Source: JBJSXF01 sp046086225
Lineage (GTDB): Bacteria; Actinomycetota; Acidimicrobiia; IMCC26256; PALSA-610
Reading direction: 5' to 3'
Length of the DNA stretch: 20,864 bases
Assembly (NCBI GenBank): GCA_046086225.1
Contig: JBJSXF010000142.1
Span: 1 to 20,864 of the forward strand
The notes below the pieces were generated by a model. The model was not told the DNA's origin. It searched no databases and saw only the letters and a program-made list of their open reading frames with translations. The stretch's first letter is position 1. Each line of letters opens with the position of its first letter. Made by a program: the position numbers and the translations under genes. Of this stretch, positions 1 to 7,465 are shown in pieces.

Positions 1-420
1 CGCTTCGACCCTTCGACTGACTCCCATCTGGCCGCGTTCGCCGCCCGTCACACCGGCCTGTCGCATTCAGGGGCTGCGGCGTTGCTCGTCGAAGAAGGGC
101 TGCGCATGGACGCCCATCCCGGTGTCGTCTTCCGTCGGGGCCCGGCGGGTCGTCGTGCCGTCCTGATAGGGGGCCCTGACGTCTGGGAGGTCGTCCGCGC
201 CATCCGTTCCGCGCGCACCAACGAGCCAGAGCTGCCCGGCGACGAGGTTCTGGCCCTGGTGGCGGAGCACACCGGGGTCGCCCGTCGTCTGCTCGACGTC
301 GCTGTCACCTACTACAGCGACTACCCGGCCGAGGTCGACGCACTGATCACCGAAGCGGACGCTGCTGAGGAGGCCGTCGCCGACGCACTGAGCCGGCGCA
401 CCTCCCTGCTGGGCACCTGA
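1..420 (+). CDS. DUF433-like antitoxin candidate, 5' end outside window
   Basis: The reading frame is open from the first base of the window to a TGA at 418-420, so the start lies upstream. The visible product ends with a block around GPAGRRAVLIGGPDVWEVV, then a helix-rich tail containing DVAVTYYSDYPAEVDALI. This pattern resembles DUF433-type proteins found as antitoxins beside PIN-like DUF5615 toxins. The next gene, which starts two bases after this stop, fits exactly that toxin family, so the pair is read as a type II toxin-antitoxin module in which this protein would neutralise the toxin and probably repress the operon. No catalytic residues are expected. Family assignment is from pattern memory, not a search, and the partial N-terminus hides any DNA-binding segment. 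It could instead be a CopG-like regulator with a DUF433-like tail. Confidence 0.6.
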   Translation, partial: RFDPSTDSHLAAFAARHTGLSHSGAAALLVEEGLRMDAHPGVVFRRGPAGRRAVLIGGPDVWEVVRAIRSARTNEPELPGDEVLALVAEHTGVARRLLDVAVTYYSDYPAEVDALITEADAAEEAVADALSRRTSLLGT

Positions 421-422
421 GA

Positions 423-776
423 GTGCTGCTGCTCGATGAGATGCTGCCGCCATCGTTGGCGGCAGTGCTGAACCGCGCTGGACGCGACACAGTGGCGATC
501 AGCGCCGATGCAGAGCTCCGGGGTAGTTCCGACGCCGACGTGCTCGAGTTGGCCGTGGCGGCCGGTCGCGTGCTCGTCACCGAAAACATCCGGGACTTCG
601 TACCGTTGAGCAACGCGTGGGCCGCCCAGGAGCGCGCGCACTCAGGAATCCTGCTTCTCAGCAGCAGGACGTTTCCCATGACCGCGAACCGGACCGGTCG
701 CATCGCGATGGCGCTGACCCGGCGGCACGAAACTGGCCGGTGGCCGGCACCCGGACAATACGAGTTCCTGACCTGA
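423..776 (+). CDS. DUF5615 / PIN-like toxin of a toxin-antitoxin pair
   Basis: A 117-residue protein starting at GTG 423, two bases after the upstream stop, which suggests translational coupling; no convincing Shine-Dalgarno is seen. The N-terminus LLLDEMLPPSLAAVL, a central Asp pair at residues 37 and 39 (SSDADVLELA), and LVTENIRDF around residues 51-59 match the DUF5615 PIN-like layout, in which acidic residues (here D5, D37/D39, E54, D58) are expected to bind metal for RNA cleavage. Its length is typical for the family. The likely role is a ribonuclease toxin held in check by the upstream protein. Activity, target RNA and essential residues are inferred from the family, not visible here. 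Confidence 0.7.
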   Translation: MLLLDEMLPPSLAAVLNRAGRDTVAISADAELRGSSDADVLELAVAAGRVLVTENIRDFVPLSNAWAAQERAHSGILLLSSRTFPMTANRTGRIAMALTRRHETGRWPAPGQYEFLT

Positions 777-1271
777 TCACCAGATCCCCGCAACCGTTCC
801 GGCCGACGCCCCCTGCGAGTTGTGCCGGCGAAGACTCTCCGGGCGCGTCGGGGACGAGCGCCGGGACCATTGTCATGGCGGGGGTCTCCACCCGGCGGCA
901 GTGAAGCCGGTCTGAACTGGGCAAACGCAAGCCAGATCCGCAGTGACTGCCGCAAAGTGGAGAACTCCCTCTCGGTATTGGCGTGTCCCCCATCAGCGCC
1001 GCCGCGCTCCACGTGCCCATGGCAGCGTTACTCGGGCCAGCGCCCGGCGTAGGATTGGGGAGTTGAGATTCCACAGGTCAGGTTCCACCTGTGGAGCTGG
1101 ACCCCTCCGAACCGTGGAGCCTCCCCCGTACTGGCCCCTTGACCCCAGGTCAGCGCTGGTTGTGCACACCCCTCTGACCCCGGCTCCGGCCCCGACCCGG
1201 TGCTCCGAGCCGCGTCCCGCCGGGGCAGTCGCCGCCCGCACCGCACCCCGAACCCCGCGGAGCCCTCACCG
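777..1271. other. Intergenic region, no convincing gene
   Basis: About 495 bp between the toxin gene and purU. Short open frames exist on both strands, but none has a ribosome binding site, a recognisable product or the codon bias of its neighbours. No tRNA cloverleaf or other RNA gene was recognised. The clearest structure is the perfect inverted repeat at 1071-1094. A TAGGAT hexamer at 1050-1055 could be a -10 element for purU, with no good -35. Confidence 0.5.
1071..1094. promoter_or_regulatory. Perfect 8-bp inverted repeat, possible operator
   Basis: CCACAGGT at 1071-1078 and ACCTGTGG at 1087-1094 are exact reverse complements separated by 8 bp, about 180 bp upstream of the purU start. 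There is no T-run, so a terminator for the toxin gene is less likely than a protein-binding site or a 5'-leader hairpin. It sits just downstream of the weak -10-like TAGGAT at 1050-1055. Function is unknown. Confidence 0.3.
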
Positions 1272-2144
1272 ATGACCGACGCCCCCGATCACGGATCCGA
1301 CCCCGACCTCCACCGGATCGTCGCCACGGTCCGGGCCCCCGACGGACCGGGCCTCGTCGCCGAGATCGCCGGGGCCGCGGCGGCCACCGGCGGCAACATC
1401 ATCGACTTCCAGCAGATCTCCGATCCCTACACCGAGGAGTTCGGCTGTCGGCTCGTGATCGAGGGCGCGTGCCACACCGCCTGCGTGGCCGGGATCCTCG
1501 AGCCCCTCGGCGGGACGCGCGGCGTCACCTTCGAGCTCCACCCCGACGAGCCGCCCGCCGACGTCGTCGTGTGCTGCTCGTCGACCCTGCACTGCGTGAG
1601 CGATCTCATCGCCCGGGTCACGGCCGGTGATCTCCACTGCCGCATCACCGCCGTGATCTCCGACAAGGACGCCGCCCGCAGCCTCGTGGAAGCGGCCGGC
1701 ATCGAGTTCGTCCACCTCCCCGTCGACGGCGAACGATCCGCTCAGGAGGCTGCGCTCGGCAGCGCGCTCGCGGCGCATGACCCCGACCTCGTCGTGCTCG
1801 CCCGCTACATGCGCATCCTGCCCGCCTGGCTCGTCGATCGCTACGCGGGACGCATGATCAACATCCACCACTCGACCCTGCCCGCCTTCCCGGGAGCGAA
1901 CCCCCGGCGGCGGGCGCACGAGGCCGGAGTGAAGGTCGTCGGGGCGACCGCCCACTATGTGACGGCCACCCTCGACGAGGGCCCGATCATCGAGCAGGGC
2001 ATCGTGCACGTCGGCAACGCCGATCTCGACGAGCTGATCCGCCAGGGCGAGGACGTCGAGCGCATGACGCTGGCCCGGGCCGTGCGCCTGCACCTCGAGC
2101 ACCGGATCATGGTGTTCGGGCGGCGCACCTCGGTCTTCGACTGA
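1272..2144 (+). CDS. purU: Formyltetrahydrofolate deformylase PurU
   Basis: A cytosolic enzyme that hydrolyses 10-formyltetrahydrofolate to formate and tetrahydrofolate, balancing one-carbon pools and supplying formate. The product is 290 residues, normal for the family. Residues about 10-90 form an ACT domain (APDGPGLVAEIAGAAAATGGNI). The C-terminal formyltransferase fold carries NIHHSTLPAFPGA and GATAHYVTATLDEGPI, supplying the expected catalytic Asn197, His199 and Asp235 by analogy with PurN. ATG 1272 was chosen because GCGGAG at 1257-1262 lies nine bases upstream and the ACT domain begins soon after; the frame is open further up but without family sequence. Two small departures from common PurU sequences are STL for SFL after the HH and NPRRRA where NPYHQA-like sequence is usual. 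It stands alone, with no folate or purine genes adjacent. Confidence 0.95.
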   Translation: MTDAPDHGSDPDLHRIVATVRAPDGPGLVAEIAGAAAATGGNIIDFQQISDPYTEEFGCRLVIEGACHTACVAGILEPLGGTRGVTFELHPDEPPADVVVCCSSTLHCVSDLIARVTAGDLHCRITAVISDKDAARSLVEAAGIEFVHLPVDGERSAQEAALGSALAAHDPDLVVLARYMRILPAWLVDRYAGRMINIHHSTLPAFPGANPRRRAHEAGVKVVGATAHYVTATLDEGPIIEQGIVHVGNADLDELIRQGEDVERMTLARAVRLHLEHRIMVFGRRTSVFD

Positions 2145-2168
2145 GCTCCCTTCCGCGGCCCGGGCCGT

Positions 2169-2174
2169 TAGCGT
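2169..2174 (+). promoter_or_regulatory. Possible -10 element for leaderless metalloprotease mRNA
   Basis: TAGCGT fits the actinobacterial TANNNT -10 pattern and ends eight bases before the GTG at 2183. There is no Shine-Dalgarno sequence upstream of that GTG. The spacing would place transcription start on or next to the start codon, giving a leaderless transcript. No clear -35 is seen, so this is suggestive only. Confidence 0.25.
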
Positions 2175-2182
2175 TCACGCCC

Positions 2183-5100
2183 GTGGCCGCTCCGCGAGGA
2201 CTCAGACCGGCCCGCCGGGCCCGGGTCGTGCTGAGCGCCGCGCTCCTGGTGTCGAGCGGTCTCGCCGCCGCGCTCGGACCACCGACACCAGCCGAGGCCG
2301 CGACCGCTCCGCCGCTTCCCGCGTTCACGGGGGCACCGGGCTGGTCGGACGTCGGACCCGTCGTGAACGCTGCGGCTCGGAGCCGACGGACCCCGGACAT
2401 CCGGGTGCGGGCCGGCCGACGCGTGTCCCTCACCCCCGACCCCCTGCGCCGCGTGCTGGCCCGGGCCCCGCGAGAGGGAGCGCCGGATCGGCACCCACCG
2501 GTCGTGCTCGGGCTCCCCACCCCGACGGGCGGCGTCGCCCGGTTCGCCGTCTCCGAGTCGCCGGTGGTCGCGCCCGCGCTCGGTCGCCGTCACCCCGAGA
2601 CCCGCAGCTACGCCGGAACCGGCATCGACAACCCAGCGGCGTCGGTGCGCCTCGATCTCGGTCCGCTCGGCTTCCACGCGCAGGTCCTGAGCCCGGCCGG
2701 GAACTGGTACATCGATCCCGAGACCCGCGACGACGCGACCGCTCACGTGGCGTACCGGCGGGCCGACCTCCTCGCCGACGCCGACCCGTGGCGCGAGCTC
2801 GAACCGCTCCCCGCCGGTGGCAAACCGGCGCCCGCCGCCCGGGCCGCATCGGCGCCGCTCGCCCGCACGATCGGCCCCGTCCTGCGCACGTACCGCCTCG
2901 CGTTGGCGACGACGGGCGAGTACGCCCAGTTCCACGGCGGCACCGTGGCCCTCGTCCACAACGAGCTCGTCACCGCTGTGAACCGGGTCAACGGCATCTA
3001 CCGGCGCGACCTCGGCATCCGACTCCAGCTGGTGGCGGGCAACGACAGCCTGATCCGCCTCGACCCGAACACCGACGGGTACACGAACGACGACGCCAAC
3101 CTGCTCTTGGTCGAGAACCAGACTCGCATCGACGGCGTGATCGGTGACGCCGGCTACGACATCGGGCACGTCTTCTCGACCGGGGGTGGCGGGCTCGCCT
3201 TCCCGGGCGTCGTCAGCCTCACCGGTCACAAGGCGAAGGGCGAGACGGGCCGTGCTGTTCCCACCGGCGACGCGTTCTGGGTCGAGTACGTCGCCCACGA
3301 GCTCGGCCACCAGTTCGGGGCCATGCACACCTTCAGCGGCACGACCGGTGCGTGCGCCGGTAACGGTGACGGCCCCTCGGCGATGGAGCCCGGGAGCGGC
3401 AGCACGATCATGGGCTACGCCGGCATCTGCGGCGTTGACAACCTCCAGAAGCGAACGGCGCCCAACAGCTCGAGCGACCCGTTCTTCCACGCCCTGAGCT
3501 TCGAGCAGATCCAGGCGGTGGTCACGAGCCCGGGCCGCGGCGGCACCACCTCGGTGACCGGCAACGCGACCCCGGCCGTCACCCCGACCGGAGGAGCCGC
3601 GTGGACGGTCCCGCCCCGCACCCCGTTCGTCCTCTCCGCAACCGCGACCGACGCCAACCTCACCGACGCGGTGAGCCTCCAGTGGGAGCAGTACGACGGC
3701 GGCGTGCTCCACCCCCTGACCGCCACCCCGAAGAACGCCGGTGCGCTCTTCCGGTCGTTCCCCCCGACGTCCGGCCGCTCGGGCTCCCGGACCTTCCCGA
3801 AGATGGCGAGCGTCATCGCCAACACGACGAACGCGGCCACCGGCTCCTGCCCGGCCCTGCCCGGCGGGCTCGCCTGCTGGTCGGAGTTCCTCCCCACGGC
3901 GGCCCGGACCATGAACTTCCGGGTCACCGCCCGCGACAACCGAGCCGCGGGCGGCGGGGTCGCCAACGCAGACACCACCGTGACCGTGGCCGGCGCGACC
4001 CCGTTCCGCGTCACCTCCCAGAGCACACCGACCTTCCTCACCGGCAACCGATCGATCACCGTGACCTGGGAGGTCGCGGGCACGAACGCCGCGCCGTTCA
4101 ACGTCCCGACCGTTGACATCCGGCTCACGGCCGACGGGGGGACGACCTTCACGATGCTCGCGGCCGCCACGCCGAACGACGGGAGTCAGACCGTCGTGCT
4201 GCCCCGCATCTCGACCATCAACGCCCGGATCCAGGTGCGGGCCGTCGGCAGCGTCTTCTTCGACCTCAACGACGCCAACCTCTCGATCCAGAGCTCACCG
4301 ATCGCCACGGGTGGCGCCCACGCCTGCGCACTCGCGACCGGCGGCACCGTGAAGTGCTGGGGCGACAACTACTACGGCGCCCTCGGCAACTCGGTGGTCG
4401 GGATCTCCGACGTGCCGGTGCCCGTCACGGGCCTGACCGGCGCCGTCGGTCTCTTGGCCGGCGGGGGCTACTCGTGCGCGCTCCTCGCGACCGGCACCGT
4501 GAAGTGCTGGGGGAACAACGACGTCGGGCAGCTCGGCAACGGCACCACCACCAACTCGAGCATCCCCGTCACCGTGCTGGCCACCACCTCACCACCGACA
4601 CCCCTCACCGGCGTTATCGCCATCGACGCCAACGGGCGCTGCGCCTGCGCGCTGCTCGCGACCGGCACCATGAAGTGCTGGGGGAACAACGAGTTCGGGC
4701 AGCTCGGCAACGGCACCACCACCAACTCGAGCATCCCCGTCACCGTGCTGGCCACCACCTCACCACCGACGCCCCTCACCGGCGTGATCAACATCGGCAT
4801 GGGCGGTTGGCACGGCTGCGCAGTGCTCACCGGCGGAACGGTCAAGTGCTGGGGCTTCAATCCGGCCGGACAGCTGGGCAACGGCACGCTGGTCAGCTCG
4901 TCGGTGCCGGTGCCGGTGTCGGGCCTGACCGGCGCGGCCGAGGTCTCGGCCGGCGCCAACGCCACGTGCGCGTTGCTGACGAGCGGCACCGCCAAGTGCT
5001 GGGGCGGCAACGAGTGGGGCGTCTACGGCAACGGCACGGTCTTCCACGACTCGTTGGTGCCGGTACCGGGAGCGACCGGACTCACCGGCATCGCCGACCT

Positions 5101-5440
5101 CGAGGTCGGGCAGTACAACGCCTGCGCGCTGCTCAGGAACGGCACGGCGAGGTGCTGGGGCTTCAACGGCACCGGGCAGCTCGGCAACGGCACCACCTGC
5201 AGGCCGTACGCGACGCCGGACAACTGCGACTCGTGGGTGCCGGTGACGGTGAGCGGTCTCTCGGGCGGCGTCTCCGTCTCGATCGGCTACGTCTTCGCCT
5301 GCGTGCTGCTCGGGAACGGGGGCGGCCGGTGCTGGGGCATGAACACCGAGGGACAGCTGGGCGACGGCCACGGCGGGCACGACGCGAACGGCATCGGGTA
5401 CTGGTCGAACGTGCCGGTGCCGGTCGTCGGTCTGCCCTGA
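2183..5440 (+). CDS. Secreted reprolysin-like zinc metalloprotease with C-terminal RCC1 repeats
   Basis: A 1085-residue secreted protein starting at GTG 2183. Residues 1-41 form a signal peptide (Arg-rich start, hydrophobic core, cleavage near AEA). A propeptide-like region follows to about 230. The catalytic domain (about 230-450) has the metzincin zinc motif HELGHQFGAMH at 372-382, with Glu373 catalytic, and a Met-turn SGSTIMGYAG around Met410, so it should be active. Residues 455-705 hold two beta-sandwich domains of the kind found in bacterial reprolysins (FRVTARDN; TPNDGSQTVVLP). Residues 707-1085 hold seven repeats of the form CALLxxGTVKCWGxNxxGQLGNGT, matching the RCC1/alpha-tubulin-suppressor family, so probably a seven-bladed propeller with a Cys pair in each blade. 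The likely role is extracellular proteolysis with the propeller as a binding module. The substrate is unknown. The stop at 5438-5440 is followed by a possible hairpin. Confidence 0.88.
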   Translation: MAAPRGLRPARRARVVLSAALLVSSGLAAALGPPTPAEAATAPPLPAFTGAPGWSDVGPVVNAAARSRRTPDIRVRAGRRVSLTPDPLRRVLARAPREGAPDRHPPVVLGLPTPTGGVARFAVSESPVVAPALGRRHPETRSYAGTGIDNPAASVRLDLGPLGFHAQVLSPAGNWYIDPETRDDATAHVAYRRADLLADADPWRELEPLPAGGKPAPAARAASAPLARTIGPVLRTYRLALATTGEYAQFHGGTVALVHNELVTAVNRVNGIYRRDLGIRLQLVAGNDSLIRLDPNTDGYTNDDANLLLVENQTRIDGVIGDAGYDIGHVFSTGGGGLAFPGVVSLTGHKAKGETGRAVPTGDAFWVEYVAHELGHQFGAMHTFSGTTGACAGNGDGPSAMEPGSGSTIMGYAGICGVDNLQKRTAPNSSSDPFFHALSFEQIQAVVTSPGRGGTTSVTGNATPAVTPTGGAAWTVPPRTPFVLSATATDANLTDAVSLQWEQYDGGVLHPLTATPKNAGALFRSFPPTSGRSGSRTFPKMASVIANTTNAATGSCPALPGGLACWSEFLPTAARTMNFRVTARDNRAAGGGVANADTTVTVAGATPFRVTSQSTPTFLTGNRSITVTWEVAGTNAAPFNVPTVDIRLTADGGTTFTMLAAATPNDGSQTVVLPRISTINARIQVRAVGSVFFDLNDANLSIQSSPIATGGAHACALATGGTVKCWGDNYYGALGNSVVGISDVPVPVTGLTGAVGLLAGGGYSCALLATGTVKCWGNNDVGQLGNGTTTNSSIPVTVLATTSPPTPLTGVIAIDANGRCACALLATGTMKCWGNNEFGQLGNGTTTNSSIPVTVLATTSPPTPLTGVINIGMGGWHGCAVLTGGTVKCWGFNPAGQLGNGTLVSSSVPVPVSGLTGAAEVSAGANATCALLTSGTAKCWGGNEWGVYGNGTVFHDSLVPVPGATGLTGIADLEVGQYNACALLRNGTARCWGFNGTGQLGNGTTCRPYATPDNCDSWVPVTVSGLSGGVSVSIGYVFACVLLGNGGGRCWGMNTEGQLGDGHGGHDANGIGYWSNVPVPVVGLP
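4475..4784 (+). repeat. Two nearly identical RCC1 units in tandem, 171-bp period
   Basis: Inside the metalloprotease gene, bases 4475-4613 and 4646-4784 are almost identical, differing at only a few positions, with a 171-bp (57-codon) offset. The shared stretch covers the blade core through an unusually long loop (NSSIPVTVLATTSPPTPL) that other blades lack. The other five RCC1 units are much more diverged, so this looks like a recent in-frame duplication of one blade or gene conversion between two. Confidence 0.85.
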
Positions 5441-5451
5441 CGTTCGCACGC

Positions 5452-5479
5452 CGAACCGGCCGACCGGCCCGGGGGTTCG
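5452..5479 (+). terminator. Possible hairpin after the metalloprotease gene
   Basis: CGAACC at 5452-5457 pairs with GGTTCG at 5474-5479 around a GC-rich loop that can pair further. It starts 12 bases after the stop of the metalloprotease gene. There is no T-run, as is common in high-GC actinobacteria, so assignment as a terminator is tentative. Confidence 0.3.
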
Positions 5480-5623
5480 CGGGGCGGGCCGACCGATTCG
5501 GACACGCGCAGATCACGCCGAGCGGAGGGACGCGGGCCCGCCCGCGGCCGTCGCCTCAGCCGCTCCGCGTCCGGGGAACATGACACGGGAACCCCCGGGA
5601 AAGCCAGTACGACCTTTCTGGAC

Positions 5624-5646
5624 TTCTGCGAACTGCTATCGCAGAA
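5624..5646. promoter_or_regulatory. Perfect palindrome over a promoter, likely TetR-type operator
   Basis: TTCTGCGA (5624-5631) and TCGCAGAA (5639-5646) are exact reverse complements separated by seven bases. The spacer and right arm contain TGCTAT (5634-5639), a plausible -10 hexamer, and the ATG of the next gene lies eight bases after the palindrome, leaving almost no leader. Symmetry, size (23 bp) and position suit an operator for autoregulation by the TetR-like product encoded immediately downstream. Binding is inferred from position only. Confidence 0.5.
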
Positions 5647-5653
5647 TCATGCG

Positions 5654-6892
5654 ATGCCTGATGAGTCCGGGGTTTCTCGCCGCACGAAGTGGGACGCCAA
5701 AGCCGACGCCGCGAGAGCCGATCTCGTCGCCGAAGGCATCGCCCGCATCCTCGAAGAGGGCCTCGGGGCCATCGCCGGTCTCGTCTCGCCCTCCGCCCTC
5801 GCCCGCCGTTCGGAGGAGATGAGCGTCGACCGGGCCTACCGGCTGCTCGGCGATCCCGAATCGACCCTGCGGCGCATCATGACCAGCGCCGCCGACCCCG
5901 ACTTCCGGGCCGACGCCATCGGCTGGCCGACGTTCGACGAGGTCTCGAGCGCGGCCGTCGCCGAGGCCGCGACCGAGACCGCCCTGGAAGCAACGACCGC
6001 CGCGGTCCGCCACTACCTCGAGCGGAACTTCCGCCTCCCCTCCTGTCCCCTCGGCCGGATCATCGCGGCGGTGACCCTCACCGCGAGCCCCGCCTGGCAG
6101 GGCACGATCACCGTGTCCGACGAGCACCGAGCCCTCGCCGAGGAGCTGGCCGAGATCGATCGCCGCGGTGCGCTGGCCCTGCGAGCCCACATGCGCTGGC
6201 TGCTGCTCGACGCCCTCGGCACACTTCGTCGGCGGCCCCGGCCGGGGATGACCCTCGACCTGATCGTCGAGCTGGCCCTCGCCCTCGCCAACGGCTCGCT
6301 CGACCGGATGTTCGTCGAACCTGCTGCGCTCACCATCGACGAGGCGGTCGACGCGCTCGTCTCGCTCACCGTCGCCCTCACCGAGGAGGGTTCGCCCGAC
6401 GATCCTCGCGAACCCAACGACGCCCGCGCCGCGGATGCCTTCGCTTCCCTGGTTCGCGCCGCCGAAGCCCACTGGCTCGCCGGCGGGACGATCCCCGACC
6501 TCGATTCCGTGGTCGCATTCACCGGCACCGACGGGACTGAGGTAGCCACCTGGTTCCCCTCCGTCGCGGCGTTGGCCGACAGCGTGCTCCGGAGCCGGCT
6601 GGCGGGTCGAGGCGCCGAGCCGGGCGCACCGGTGACGATGCTCGGGCTCCTGCGGGCCGATCTCCGGCGGGTCGCCGAAACGGCCGACGCCATGCCCGAG
6701 GTCGTCCGGCTCGCGGGCACCGTGGAACCCGAGCGATCGGTGCTCGCCGAGCTGCGGGCGGCGGCCGCTGCGTGCGCTGCCGAGCAGCGAACCGACGGTC
6801 GGCTCGCCGAACAGCTCGTCGCGACCGCCGGCCTCGGCACCGCGCACTGGGCGACGACCGAGGTGCTGCTCGACCTGCTCGTCGGGCGCTGA
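5654..6892 (+). CDS. Protein with two TetR-like N-terminal segments, putative regulator
   Basis: A 412-residue, Ala/Leu-rich, apparently all-helical cytosolic protein with no signal peptide or membrane segment. Residues about 22-76 (IARILEEGLGAIAGLVSPSALAR ... AYRLLGDPESTLRRIM, with a gap between the parts) resemble the TetR_N helix-turn-helix with its trailing YxxFxxKxxLL-like helix. A second, similar pattern appears at about 262-314 (SLVRAAEAHWLAGGTIPDLD ... ATWFPSVAALADSVL). Typical TetR proteins are about 200 residues with one such domain, so this looks like a fused or duplicated pair, each half followed by a helical region that could be a ligand-binding domain. ATG 5654 was chosen because it follows the palindrome at 5624-5646 and gives the full N-terminal helix; an ATG at 5649 is in another frame. 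Both HTH motifs are degenerate, so DNA binding is uncertain. Function unknown. Confidence 0.65.
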   Translation: MPDESGVSRRTKWDAKADAARADLVAEGIARILEEGLGAIAGLVSPSALARRSEEMSVDRAYRLLGDPESTLRRIMTSAADPDFRADAIGWPTFDEVSSAAVAEAATETALEATTAAVRHYLERNFRLPSCPLGRIIAAVTLTASPAWQGTITVSDEHRALAEELAEIDRRGALALRAHMRWLLLDALGTLRRRPRPGMTLDLIVELALALANGSLDRMFVEPAALTIDEAVDALVSLTVALTEEGSPDDPREPNDARAADAFASLVRAAEAHWLAGGTIPDLDSVVAFTGTDGTEVATWFPSVAALADSVLRSRLAGRGAEPGAPVTMLGLLRADLRRVAETADAMPEVVRLAGTVEPERSVLAELRAAAAACAAEQRTDGRLAEQLVATAGLGTAHWATTEVLLDLLVGR

Positions 6893-6917
6893 GCCCTCGC
6901 CTCGGCCGTCGGTGCCC

Positions 6918-7367
6918 TCAGGCGACGAGCGAACGCCGGACGCGCCGGGGGTACTCACCGGAGAAGAGGGGTGACGAGAGCAGGAAGTCGGCGCTCGACC
7001 GGTTGCACGCCACCGGGATGTTCCACACCACCGCGATGCGCAGGAGCGCCCGCACGTCGGGGTCGTGCGGCTGCGGCTCGAGCGGATCCCAGAAGAAGAA
7101 CAAGGCGTCGACCGCGCCCTCGCTGATCCGGGCGCCGATCTGCTGGTCGCCGCCGAGCGGCCCGGATCGCAATCGCTCGATCGGCAGGTCGAGTGCGGCG
7201 GCGAGCAGTCCGCCGGTCGTGCCCGTCGCGCAGAGCTCATGGCCGGCGAGCACCTCCCGGTTCTCCCGGGCCCAGTCGAGGAGGTTCTCCTTCTCGTGGT
7301 CGTGGGCCACGAGCGCGAGGCGCTTGCGAGCCGGGAGCGAGACGATGCGGTCGGGAATCGCGTCCAT
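6918..7367 (-). CDS. mgsA: Methylglyoxal synthase MgsA
   Basis: A cytosolic enzyme that converts dihydroxyacetone phosphate to methylglyoxal and inorganic phosphate, a glycolytic bypass normally inhibited by phosphate. The 149-residue product matches the family along its length: ALVAHDHEK (19-26), phosphate-binding ATGTTG (47-52), SGPLGGDQQ (68-76) with catalytic Asp74, FFWDP with Asp94, and PHDPDV with His101 and Asp104. NIPVACNRSSADFL follows. ATG 7367 is preferred over the in-frame ATG at 7376 because GAGG at 7377-7380 (plus-strand CCTC) is nine bases from it but directly abuts 7376. The gene converges with the TetR-like gene, whose stop is 25 bp away, and lies 98 bp downstream of the BrkB-like gene. 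Its release of phosphate from a sugar phosphate is suggestive near a phosphate-uptake cluster, but no regulatory link is visible. Confidence 0.95.
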   Translation of the reverse strand: MDAIPDRIVSLPARKRLALVAHDHEKENLLDWARENREVLAGHELCATGTTGGLLAAALDLPIERLRSGPLGGDQQIGARISEGAVDALFFFWDPLEPQPHDPDVRALLRIAVVWNIPVACNRSSADFLLSSPLFSGEYPRRVRRSLVA

Positions 7368-7465
7368 GGCCCGCATCCTCGCAGGCCTGGGTCAGCGGAG
7401 GGTGGCCGGACCCGGAACGGTCCCTGAACTCCCGACGAACCCCGGACGCTGCGCTCCGGTCGGCG

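Noticed and set aside
777..1271. tRNA or small RNA gene in the gap before purU
   Set aside because: No cloverleaf, no CCA end and no T-loop consensus were seen on either strand.
2172..2182. Single GTTCACGCCCG resembling a PHO-box unit before the protease
   Set aside because: Only one unit, no adjacent 11-bp partners, and it overlaps the predicted start region.
2168..3712. Long open frame on the minus strand, opposite the metalloprotease N-terminal half
   Set aside because: It mirrors the high-GC coding strand, with Arg/Val/Gly/Asp-rich sequence and no family features, whereas the plus strand encodes clear signal peptide and zinc-site motifs.
4475..4784. Direct repeats that could suggest a CRISPR or transposon end
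   Set aside because: The repeats are in-frame coding units of 57 codons with no spacers, no terminal inverted repeats and no target duplication.
4354..5583. Overlapping plus-strand frame inside the RCC1 region
   Set aside because: Arg/His-rich frame-shifted copy of the repeat DNA; its apparent repeats only mirror the RCC1 periodicity.
5636..7240. Long open frame on the minus strand across the TetR-like gene
   Set aside because: Low-complexity Gly/Arg/Asp-rich product without motifs; it also runs over part of mgsA in the wrong frame. The plus-strand TetR-like frame has a good start and operator-like palindrome.
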